This document shows positions 18,442 through 29,409 of a DNA stretch of 64,000 nt, piece after piece. Origin of the DNA: Neelides folsomi (lineage: Eukaryota > Arthropoda > Collembola > Neelipleona > Neelidae). The translations under genes were made by a program, and so were the position numbers. A model generated the notes under the pieces. The model was given only the letters and a program-made list of their open reading frames with translations, was not told where the DNA came from and did not search any database. Numbering within the stretch: the first letter of the stretch is position 1; each line of letters begins with the position of its first letter. The DNA is taken from positions 1 to 64,000 of the forward strand of contig JAQGBZ010000016.1 of assembly GCA_034687125.1 (NCBI GenBank). Direction: 5' to 3'.

Positions 18442-19443
18442 CCAATTTTTCCCCCATTTCTTACAAGGACCGACAAAGGGATCAAAATTGATAAATTAAT
18501 AAATGTTCATTATTGTTATTAAACTATTTTATATTAGTTCTGTAATATCTCTTTTGTGATAGATATGAATTCAATGAATATATATTGTATGGAATTAAGT
18601 AACTCAAGTATATGGATCGAAATTATTATCATATATTTCCATTTTACGTTTTCGAAGATTGGATCTCTTTTTTATAAATTATTATTATTGAATATAAGTA
18701 TTGGTTTAAACAAAGTTGAAAGGTTTAAAAACATTTGAATAATTAAATAATTATCTGTAATTAGGGATGAAAGTGTATTAAACTCAATTTCGAAGAAATT
18801 AACGATTGTAATTTACAAAGTGAATACAAGTTAATAAAACCCCTTAATCAAAACAATAAAAATAACATTCACCATATCTTATAGGAATTTGGCAGTAATT
18901 AATTATTTCTGATTTGTCATTCTTGGTTGTTAATGGTTTTGTATTCATGAAATAAATTGAAACACTTAACAATAGTGTCATAGCTTATTAATAAATAAAA
19001 CATACAATTCATAAATATCATTAATAATTAATAAATTAAAAACATTAACACTTTGATTATTTTTACTATAGAATAAAATAGAATTAAAATATGCTCAAAT
19101 GAGGAAATTAACATTTTAAAAATAATTGAAAATCTCCCAAATGGATCGTTTTAAAAAAATTGTAAAACATATCACCTTGGTCTTTTTTGTTAAAATGAAC
19201 CTGATACTTTCCTTTAAAACCGAACAATATATTATATATAAATAGTAACTCATATGTATTATAAAATCTTAAAATTATTTGCATATTTCTGCCTTTAAAA
19301 AGTTATGTAACCAATCCATTAAAAGTTACATTATGTTTGTTCCTTTTAACAGACAATTGATTTTTGTGCAATTGATTTATATTTTAGGTTTGAGGACCTT
19401 GAAAATAAGGGCAAGAAGGGTAATTGCCATAACTTGGAGTTGT
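18442..19443. other. AT-rich convergent spacer, no gene seen
   Basis: Lies between the 3' ends of the acyltransferase (+) and the TPxTPS-repeat gene (-). Very AT-rich with several AATAAA motifs usable by both. No coding exon recognised. Confidence 0.5.
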
Positions 19444-20637
19444 CTAAGTCCCCTCAACTCCGCCCGGACTTGGAAAAGGGCAATGAGTCGGAGTTGTTGG
19501 AACCGTTGGACTCGGAGTCCCGTAAAATCCATTGTTATTTAAATTGAGAGAGAAACTTCGAGAAGGTGCCCGGGGAGTATTGAAAACCCCGAAACTCCCT
19601 CCAGAGCCGAATGTCTGAGAAGGAGTTCGGGGAGTAGTGAAACTCCCGAAAACCTCTCCAGAATCGTAGTTTTGAGAAGGAGTCCGGGGAGTATTGAGAC
19701 TTCCAAAAAACCCGCCGGGACCGACGTTGTTAGAAGGCGTCAGTGGTGTCGTGCGGCCCCCAAAATACCCGCCAGGATTGATGTTGTGAGAAGGAGTCCT
19801 CGGAGTTGAAGCGAATCCTCTGTGTTGCTCGAAGTAAGGCGTAATTCCCTCCGAAGGAGTCTGGGAAAATTTATAACAAGACCCGCCAGGAGATTCCAAT
19901 AAATCACGCCCAGTCAGGCTGTCCCGACGACGACGAGCTCTCAATGGAATTTTTAAAGAGCGAGGTCGACCTAAAACATTTTTTAAAAATCAAATTAAGT
20001 CTTAATTTAAAGATATTGATTTAATTAATTGTAAGATCGTGTAAATATTTATATTTGTTAAATCGTATTACTCAGCGGAGTGATTGATAAACTGTCTGAT
20101 TTAGCTGGGTGAGTTTTCTTTTCTGTTTCCAAAATTTTCGGAACAATTTGGTCATCCTTTGGTTTATTTTCTTTTACGATTCTGTGAACGTCAATGAAGA
20201 AGTCGTCTTTAAGCAAATCCTTTGCGACTTCATGGTCAATGCATGCAAGTTTAAGAGGAGTCCTATATAAACATTAATATTGAGTTTCCTATAATATTGA
20301 GTAGATGGATTTGTGACTAATAGAGATAATATTTTCGACTAATAGAGATTAGATAATAGAATTCATGATGGATTTGAATGTAAATAAGCAAATTTAAATT
20401 TAATATACATATCGTCAAGTGGCAATTTCCTTGGGCCCCTTTTCTTAGTAACGCTTCTTAGACCAAGTCCATTGGGAAAAACCCAAAATTCCTTCGTTTC
20501 CTCGCTAATTGTGAAAAAAATCAATTAAAGAGATCACATAGAGTGTGAACTAAACACAATTAAAAGCATTATTTAAACCAGCTTGACTTTCTGTCTTACC
20601 TCGTATAGTCCGCCGAAGGAGAATTAAAAGAAGCCAT
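19444..20637 (-). CDS. Unrecognised protein with tandem TPxTPS repeats
   Basis: Four exons in phase: 20637-20600, 20504-20409, 20262-20072, 19970-19444; 283 residues starting MASFNSPSADYTSEETKEF. No known domain recognised. The middle is basic and charged (SVTKKRGPRKLPLDD, IPLRARRRRDSLTGRD). The C-terminal half holds about five copies of a unit near 19 residues with the pattern F-G-x-x-x-T-P-R-T-P-S, for example FGSLNTPRTPSQN and FGSFTTPRTPSQT, followed by Gly-rich spacers. Each copy carries two proline-directed Ser/Thr sites, so phosphorylation by a CDK or MAP kinase is a reasonable inference. The basic clusters suggest a nuclear protein. Order of exons and phases are consistent; function unknown. 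Confidence 0.7.
19555..19815 (-). repeat. 57-bp in-frame tandem repeat (19-residue units)
   Basis: Coding tandem repeat in the last exon of the unrecognised gene. Three central units are exactly 19 codons; the first and last diverge. The unit core encodes TPRTPS (variants TPLTPS and TPRAPS). Confidence 0.75.
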
Positions 20638-22216
20638 CTTTTTCGACTCCTTTTCTCGCCTTTTAAATTCTAAAACAATTATATTTAATATGCAATCTAT
20701 TAACAAGGGAACTTTTTAGTATTAGAAACCCAATATTATTAAAATTAAAATAAGTTTAAAAAAAGTTAAGTAAAAACCATATTTATGATACCTCTAATTG
20801 TCAAAAATCCAATGAGTTTGAGAGTTCACAGTTTTCCACAACGCGAGTCAAAAGCTCAAAAGGAAATGAGGAAATGAAGGATATTTAAATATATTAAGAT
20901 TATGAATATTATAGCATAAGACGACTACACTTATAATTATTATAATTCAATTGATCAATCATAACCTGTCTTAAAGTTAGTATAGTACTCTATAGTCTAC
21001 TCTACATATGTATAATATACATAAAACTTATCATTTTACATAACGATGTTGTTTTTCACAGACGACAATGCCAATAGAATCGGTATTGTAGATGTTTATG
21101 GTACATTACTTACATTAATAATACATATAATGTTGGAATGTTTGGCATTTATTTACAATATACCTTACATATGAGGTAATATGTAAGTACGCATGTATGT
21201 ATGTATTGTAGGTATGTATTGTAGGTATATTAATCATATAAAATGCACATAGGTAATAGTAATAGTAATAGGCATTAGGTATCAACATCCATGCAAAGTC
21301 AAATCAGAATACATATAAAAACGAGGCAAATTTGTCTTTAGATTCTACAATGTATTTATGTAGATATTCAAAATTTATAATTTACAAAACAGGATTAACA
21401 ATATTCCCATGTCTAGTATACTCTAAGTACAAATAACCAATCGTAAAATGATAAAAAATGCATAAATTATCAGGTGAAATATTTCTGTATATCGCTTATT
21501 TATATAAGTGTTGCTTTATTGTGAGTTAATTAAGATTTATCAAATCTTCAACTGAAATTGTCAAGAATTGAAGATAAGCAAATAAATGGTTAATTATGTG
21601 TTTAGTTAATTAATGGCTAAGGCTGAATCCAACCATTTTGAATATGGAAGTACATACTCTATATCAAGTACAGAGTACATTTTTATACACATGTTTAATG
21701 CGGTAAAAAGAATGATAAATCAAATGAGTCTGATATGATTGTATGATTTTGGTGGAGATAAGATGAGCCTTAACTCATGCGAATGACATTTATCCTCGTG
21801 AGTCTTTAAAAGTTAAATACACATATTTGAACTTTTAGTGTTTTAGTTAATAGCATCAGGGCATTGGATGATAACCCGAGTAAAACAATTGAAATGGACT
21901 AATAAAACTAATAATTTAATAAAATGTGTTTTTAATGACTTGCTTGCGAGACGCGTTGTAACTTCATTCACCAATCATCGTTTTCATCCTTCCTTTAGGG
22001 ACATTTCCTCATCATCCATCAGTTCATCAACGAGTCAATTATTCCTCTTCGGGTCAATCTTCTGGATTTTTCTATTTTAAGGTCAAAGTGTTTTCTTGGA
22101 CGAGTTTTGGGTTGTGTGGGAAGGATTTGACGAAAGTTCACCCCGAGTTAATTGGAATGAGATTGAAGTGAGAGGAACGAGAAACCCCAACAGATCCATC
22201 GGGGATTGAAAGCAGA
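20638..22216. other. AT-rich divergent spacer with 5' regions
   Basis: Between the start of the TPxTPS gene (-) and the KLF-like gene (+). 20900-21860 is AT-rich with short TATGTATG-type tandem copies near 21190-21240. About 22080-22216 is GC-richer and probably the KLF 5' UTR and promoter. No gene recognised. Confidence 0.4.
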
Positions 22217-23030
22217 ATGGACGGCCCTTGGGAGCTCGAGGATTTTTTCAGTGAACTCAATGACGATCCGCTCCTCCCGCTCTTTGAAGACATTCCCCCA
22301 TTCTACCCTGAAATACCCGACGACTTCAATACGCTTCTACAAAGTAAGCAATCACATAGAATACTTAGTTTACCAAGAAGAATCAAATAACGTTTAAATC
22401 AACAAGTTTTCCTTTATTAGAAAATAAGATACAAATATCAGCTCAATAAATATTCTACCAAATATAGCATATTAAAAATTTATTTGTAATATTTAAATGT
22501 TAGGAAAGTCCGTTATAATTATAAATAAATATAAAATATGAAACCGAATTTTATAGCGAGGAATGTGATATTTTAAATTGACAGATGAAGAGGAGGATTG
22601 GTGGGGAGATTTGGGGAACTTGTCAGGGACTTCGGGGCCATCGGTTAAGGAAGAACCCGTTATCCGAAGACGCGGTGGCAGGAAGAAAAAACATCCTGAG
22701 GGTCCCTTGAAGTGTGCCGAGTGCGGGAAGGAACATGTCAAGGCGAGTCATTTGAAAGCCCACGAGCGACGACATCGCGGAGAGAAGAATTTCATCTGCA
22801 AGTGGGTCGACTGCGGGTCATCGTTTTTCCGCTCCGACGAACTCAACCGACATCGGAGATCCCACACAGGGGAAAAGCCCTACGCTTGTCCAGCCTGCCC
22901 TAAACGCTTCACCCGTTCCGACCACCTTGCCAAACACAGAAAAGTCCACGAGCGAGGGAGGAATCCCCAATTGCCTCCAATCCCCCCCGGCCCAGGACCA
23001 AAGCGGGGAAGACCACCGAAGCACAAATAG
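22217..23030 (+). CDS. KLF/Sp-like three-zinc-finger transcription factor
   Basis: Two exons, 22217-22343 and 22585-23030; 190 residues. The N-terminus ([14 protein letters not shown]) is acidic with hydrophobics, like an activation domain; a VKEEP sumoylation-type motif follows. Three C-terminal C2H2 fingers match the Kruppel-like layout: first finger ending [10 protein letters not shown], second with [16 protein letters not shown], linker HTGEKPY, third with [15 protein letters not shown]. These predict binding to GC/CACCC boxes in the nucleus. The first finger has Cys-x2-Cys spacing, where KLF and Sp fingers normally have Cys-x4-Cys. The basic tail [11 protein letters not shown] includes an AT-hook-like GRP core. 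Small for the family; exact subfamily not assigned. Confidence 0.85.
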
Positions 23031-24507
23031 TCGAAATACCGTCACAATTTCCTGAAATTCCGAGGACGTTTACATCAAGCATTGTAAATTATACCTTGTA
23101 AATTACTTAATAGCTTTACATTCCCAATGATTACCAAATGACTTGATGAAAACAATCGTTGAATTAATTTTTTTGTTAATTGTTCAAGTGCTTTAATTAA
23201 TGTTAATTTTATACCTTCAATGACAATTTTTCCAATATTCTAATTATTTCTAATTTAATGATTATGAGATTCCTACCAAATCTAATTAATAATTTTTCAA
23301 CTTGCCAAGAGAGATTTTTACTCTGGTTTGTTTAGTAAAAAGGACGTGTTAAATCCAATGGTTCGAATGGTCCTTGAATGGATGATGGATTTGATGGAAG
23401 TGGGGATTTTCTCATTGTCCAAATCATTAAGTCTCACTGGGTCAGTGGAGACTTATTGTTTCGCTTCCCTTCTCATCATCAAATCGTCTGAGGTAGATAA
23501 GACCCAAGTGATTGAATTCTTTCCCACATTCCTCAATATCTCCAATATGCCTGGGCGTTTTTTGACGTTATTGGAAACCAGGGCTGTTTCCCCATCTGGT
23601 CTCTCTCAATCGGGGAAATTGAGACGGTGGTTTGAGGGAAACTTGAGACCTTCACCATTCATTCTCACTTTCTGACCAACCCATGGAAAATGACGAGTGT
23701 ATTAATTAGGATTTATATACCAAAGTGATATATCTCATACATACTGATATGTTATGCAGAATAGAATAGCTAATTGTAATTTGACTAAAATGGAATAAAT
23801 GTAGTATTAAATAAATGAGTGGATTTCCTCGGTCTTGGAGATCACAAACCTTATGTTGTTTTTCTCCAGTTTCCTTTGCAAAAACTCCAGAGTTGAAATG
23901 AAGTGTCAGCTCCATACATATTGTTTCATTACATCTACCATACATCTCTAACACGTGCGCTATTTAACCAATATATTTTATATTAGGTAAATAAATATAA
24001 ACTAATAGTATTAATATATAAACCCTCAACGGCAACCTGAAAACAATTACTAGAAAAAGCACAACAGCAACACAAAAGTAAACGAGAATATTTTAAGCAC
24101 ATTAATAATCATTTGTACGTGTACATTGAAAACTGCATAAATAAGTATTACTAATATTAGCAAATAAACGAACACATGAACATGTTTGTATTTACACAAG
24201 ATGACAAGTTATAAATAATGCTTATTATTCGTATTTACTATTACATAGTTAAACTTGTTGGTAATGTGATGCACAATAATTGAACTTACAATGGCTACAA
24301 TTACATTCATTGCAGCTTTTTTACAGTATGTCTCTTGAAATTAATTGGGCTATTAAACGATAGATTAAAAGTGGTTAGATAGTTGTGCTTTGTGGTGATT
24401 TTGGATAAATTCTGCTCATGATGCAACCTTGGAGGTGTTATGAGCCTAAATGAAGGAAGGAAGGATGGATTCTGCGCGCCTTCCCTCTACTTTGCGCAGG
24501 CTAGTTA
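23031..24507. other. Spacer with one unexplained open frame
   Basis: Mostly AT-rich. 23328-23675 (+) stays open for 115 codons in a GC-richer island but has no ATG at its start, no splice partner and no domain I recognise. 24400-24507 is likely the 5' UTR of the next gene. Confidence 0.35.
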
Positions 24508-26100
24508 ATGAGGCGCCAGGAAGAGTACATAGCACGAGTCAGAGACGATCACGTCGGACGTGGGATCGCGTCTTTTCGACCGAATTTCAAAGCCCAAGCC
24601 TGCAGGATGGACTTGGTGGGTGAGGACGACGAGATCCAGGAGATTCCGGTGCCACCGAAGAGTTTCGAACTCATTGACCTGGATGACTCGGTGGAGGAGG
24701 AGGAAAGACCCGCCATGGCACACAAGGCGCCCGCCAACACCAACACTCCTTCTGAAAAGGAGATCAACGTGGGGATCTTCGCCGAGCTCACTGATAATGA
24801 AGACGACTACGAAGGAGAAGAAGAGATTTATGAGATTGTCGAACTTGATTGCTCTGATGAGCCGCTGTCAGCGGCTCAGCGCAATTCACATATTGTAAGT
24901 CAATTATACAATTGAATGTCCACATATTATAAAACATTTCATTTAACAATTACAATTATTATGACTTTTTATTCAATAGAATTTTTATTAATTTTATGTC
25001 TTTTATTTTTAATTCAATTCAATTTATTTCTAATAGGCCAAGAAAAGCTCATGGGTCAAAATGCGAGCGAATCTTGATAAATGGACTTCTAACAAAATTG
25101 CTCAAAAGAAAATTGTTAAGGGAGTTGGGCCTCAGGCCAGGCAGACGCTGACTCTCGGAGCCAGAAATGTGCAAATTCCGCTCCAGACATTCCGACCTGT
25201 CCGACCTGCCGGGATAGTACCGATTCAAGCGGCGATTCCTCTCCAGCAACCAAACCCGCAGCGACCTATTATCTTGAGACAGACAAGAGCTCCACCACCG
25301 AGACCATTTATCACCACAGCGACGACTTATTCTCCAATGACACAGCCGATTGCATCAACAATGCGTAATTTTCGTCATTTAACTAACAATTTAGAAAATT
25401 ATAATTTTCATATTCATTGATTCATTTAAATAAATGATTAAATTAATTGTAATTGATTTTTAATAGATTCTCAGGTGAATCAAGGAATACCGCTAATTTA
25501 CGATCCATCCAGCTGTGTTTTTATTATGAATTCGAGCAATTCGAATAACATGATTGGTAATTTTTAAAATTCTCTTCCGAATAACAATAAATAACAAATA
25601 ACGATGAATTGAGCGCTGATTTATTTTAATTTAACAGGAGGACAGACGTATACTCAAGCTGCTCCACGCCAGCCCACAACAACTCCTTCGATTCTTCGAG
25701 GTTCTTCTAACATGACTGTCCGCTATGGTTCGCGACCAACCATTTCGATTGCATCTCCGGTGTCTGTTGTCCGTGGCTTCACACCCATTCCTATGATAGC
25801 TCGACCAGGACAGTCTCCAAATATGATTCCTTTGCAACAGAGTACAAACAGTTTTATAACAGCTATTGGTACTATCGCAAATTATAAGAATTTTTCGCTC
25901 ATCTTTAATTTGCTCATTTTTTTTTAAATTTTTTAATCATTACAGTTTTAAGTCCCATAAGTTTTTAAAAATAATTTTGATTCCATAGGTCCACTTCGAA
26001 TTATTTCACAATCGCGCGACGTCGTGTCTGGTCTCAACAGAGTCACAGCTCCTACGTTTTCCGTGGTGACCCCGCTTGTCAACCCATCAGTTGTGCCGCC

Positions 26101-26140
<40 letters not shown>

Positions 26141-29100
26141 ACCACGGGTTTCCATATTAGTGAGGCCGTGCGAAATCGGTTCCCACAAATTACTGCACAG
26201 TTGCCCCCCATGCCTAGGACGACGACGTCAACTCCGCCTGGATTCGGACGCCCCCGTACTCCAAATCCATTGGCCACAGCACCAGCTCTAGCTCCAGCAC
26301 CAGCAGTCCCAACTGTGTCAACGATTGGAGTAGCTCCAGAAGAGAAGGAAAGCGAAGTTTCCAAAACTTTCCCATCTCTCGTGGTGGTTGTTCGGACTGT
26401 TCTTGAGAAAAAGAAGAATGAAGCAGGCGGACGGGCTGAGTTGGATTCGCGGGTCAAATCCTTGTTGGTCCATACGCCGCAAAAGTTTACTGAATATCTT
26501 CTTCAACGTGGGCTGATCCGATTGGAACAATTGTGTAACGATCATTTCAACCCTGATCGAACCCCTGTAAGCTTTAAATTGGGAATGGCAACTGACGAGA
26601 CTTCAAGGAAGGACTTGCACACTGGTGGCTACCTTTGGGTGTCTGATTGCTGTCCAGAGAAACACATTTCAATTTTTAATGGTTCTATTTTTGAATCTTC
26701 TAACTATCCACCCAACGTGCTTCTCAAGATCATGTACCATTGGTCTTGCCAAACCTCATCTTCCAATGTGGTCCAATGGGTCAAAGTAACTTCATATTAT
26801 TTGAAGAATTTTTACGCACTCTTAAGGTCTGTTTGCATCTCGGCCTTGCACGACATCGGCCCACTTTTGGGAGGGAATGGGGCCAACGTGGAAGTTGGGA
26901 TTTTGACTCTTGGAACTTCGTCAGCCACATCGGTATTCAATTGTTAGATCATTTAATTTAAATCAATGAATTTATTTAATTTTGAATTTCATTAATTTTC
27001 TCAGACGATTGGAAAAACTAAAATTGAAATCTTTGGTGTTTTGGACATTGCGAAAAAATACATTCGTTTGAGAGTGATTAATCCTGCAAATTCAACTCCT
27101 GTAAGTTTTAATATTTTTACTAATAATGATCGGTTAATAGTGTTTAATATTAACCTTTAATTTCTGTTATGTTTATTCAAACTGTTGAATTTAACGATGT
27201 GTTGAAGGGTCAAATAGTGCTACCAAGAGTAAATCAAATCATTATGAGTCTTAATCGTTGGGTTGATAAAGACTCCAAGCTTTTCATCGATACATCTGTC
27301 GACAAAAAATTGTTGTTCGAGGCTGGATTTAAGAATATTGAGATAGCAAATACTCTTTCTGGTAACAACAACGTCATGAATTATCTCAAGACGGTTCTAC
27401 CCAAGATGTTCCAATCAACTTTATATGCTCTCTCGCGGCCTCTCATCCAGCAGTTCCTTGACGAGTTGTCATGGAGGGAGATGTTTGGACAATCAGCCGT
27501 CAAAACCTTTGATACCATTTTGGATCACCTCGTTCGTATCACTAAAGTTGATATAGGTAATGTCCATATTTTTATTTTAATTATATATTTTATTTCGAAA
27601 AATGTAAATTACTAGTTATTAAAATTACTAGTTAATTGCTTAAAATAATACATTGATAATTTTACTATCCTAATCGAACATTTGAATACCTAGGCGAGAA
27701 TTTGCTGACGCGATTGAATAAAATCAGTGTGAATCCATGGAATGATTGGAGGTACACTCGGGACATTGATTCACTCCCGGATTCAATCACTGGACCATCA
27801 TTGGCAGAATATTTACCTTCTCCAAGTTCTGTATCAAGTCCTGTACCAAAAGGTCCTGGAAGCACGGACTCTGGAAAGAAACGTCCTCGTGAGGACGATG
27901 AAATTGATCTAATTGGCCATTATGCTGCCAATCCACCGACGGTCTACCTCGACACGTATTACTATTGTTGTGTCATTTCTCAGAATCCACCTGATGTGCG
28001 GTCGGAGTTCCCCGTCAATTTAAAATGTCCGCTTTGCTCAAAGAGCATTTTGGCAACTAATGAAGTCGTCCCGCACATTTTGGCTCATGTTAAAAGCTTA
28101 GGGCGTATGTCGACAATCAAAGACGTCTGTGACTGCTGTTTGAAGGACTTTCAATCACCACAAACCCTCTCAATCCATGTCAATGAGGTTAGAAAATTTC
28201 ATTAAATATTAATTGATCTAATTGTTAATATTTCATTTTAAAATCTTAAATTTGTAATTATGACTAATTAATACTTTGTAACTATTGTAGGTTCATAGCA
28301 TGATCAATACTAAATACCTATGCAAAATCTGTAACTCAGTCTTTCGGACGGAGAAGAATTTAATTCTTCATATGTGGGACACTCACAAGGCCAAAGAGGC
28401 TCCGTACAAATGTGAAGTTTGCGACTTTCGGACTTCCTTCCACATCCACGGTGTGGAACATTACAAAAAGGAACACGCTGGAATTGATGGAATTCTTTGT
28501 CCAATATGCTTTAAGTTTTTGCCGATCAAAAGTGTTACTTGTCTCACCAACCTGGTCTCACATTTCCAGGTAATATTTGACCATTCATTTGAACAAATTA
28601 TTTAAATATAGGTTTAAGTTGAGTTAAATATGTTTACTGAACCTTTACTTTTATTCATAGGTGCACATGATGAAGAAGGGGAGATCATGTAAGAAATGTG
28701 TTTTAAGCTTCCATGGCGAAGCGGAACTTCGAACTCATTTGGCTGAGGATCACCATACGGTCCCTCATGGGAAGTTCCTTATTAAAGAAGGAGAGTCGAG
28801 AGTTTTTATGGCTCTGCCTCCGATGAAGCCTGGCGACATAGTTCATCCACAATCACCTAAAAAGTCCAAGCAAAACCCGCCGGTTCAACAGACCATCAAA
28901 GTGGCCACGGTGTCGCGAGCCGGAGTGGATCTTTATTCGATTATCAAGGAAAACGTGACGATCATGGCGGGCCCAGGCGTTCTTTGTAAAGAATGTAAGC
29001 TGGATGTGAAGAACGAAGAACATTTTCCTGGACAACTTACTTGCATTTCCTGCCGATTCATGACGTCTTGCAAACGGTCGATGGTGAAACATCAAATGGA

Positions 29101-29409
29101 TACTCATCCAAAGAATAAAAAGAAGAAGAAAAGACCTGCGATGTCGTGCAAGCAAACGCATAGGAACCATGGGATGTTGAACTGCAAATGCTTACGATAC
29201 AAAACAAGAAGCATGAAAACAATGCGTAAGTTAATCTTCAATAAATTAATCATTAATGTAAAACTATTAATATATTTCGAGAAAAAATTAATATGTAACA
29301 TTCTATGACTAATTATCTTCTGCTTTGGTTAAAATTAATTGACATTTTTTTGTTTCTAGTCATACACTTGACTAAATGTGAGAATAAAACTATTTTCATT
29401 ACTGAATGA
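24508..29409 (+). CDS. ISXO2-like transposase domain fused to POGZ/ZNF280-like zinc fingers
   Basis: Eleven exons in phase: 24508-24894, 25037-25364, 25467-25556, 25638-25868, 25989-26932, 27005-27100, 27208-27556, 27694-28187, 28291-28569, 28661-29225, 29360-29409; 1270 residues. Residues 1-500 are disordered: acidic start (LTDNEDDYEGEEEIYEI), then Pro/Gln/Thr-rich with a 13-Gln run at about 383-396. About 509-800 matches the ISXO2/IS1595 (Merlin-type) transposase layout: KFTEYLLQRGLIRLEQLC, ISIFNGSIFESS, FYALLRSVCISAL, LLGGNGANVEV, IEIFGVLDIAKKYIRLRV, KLFIDTS, FLDELSWREMFG. The first catalytic Asp (VEID-type) is Gly here and the third acidic residue is not visible. From about 905 on, C2H2-type fingers follow in a POGZ/ZNF280-like order (CPLCSKSI, CKICNSVF, CEVCDFRT, CPICFKFL, CKKCVLSF, CKECKLDV, CISCRFMT, CKCLRYKT). 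Inferred nuclear DNA- or chromatin-binding protein. The acceptor at 27208 is the weakest junction. Confidence 0.8.
26102..26140 (+). repeat. CAA trinucleotide repeat (13 Gln codons)
   Basis: Thirteen pure CAA codons in exon 5 of the transposase-zinc-finger gene, flanked by Pro/Val-rich and Thr-rich sequence. Confidence 0.9.

Noticed and set aside
25948-26457. Minus-strand frame with a long Cys run
   Set aside because: It is the antisense shadow of exon 5; the Cys run is the complement of the CAA repeat.
26573-26640. Possible intron at AACCCT|GTAAGC in exon 5 of the fusion gene
   Set aside because: The frame stays open and the read-through residues fit the transposase N-part; no good in-phase acceptor follows.
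28853-29170. Minus-strand 105-codon frame
   Set aside because: Fully covered by the zinc-finger exon on the plus strand, whose Cys/His pattern is unmistakable.
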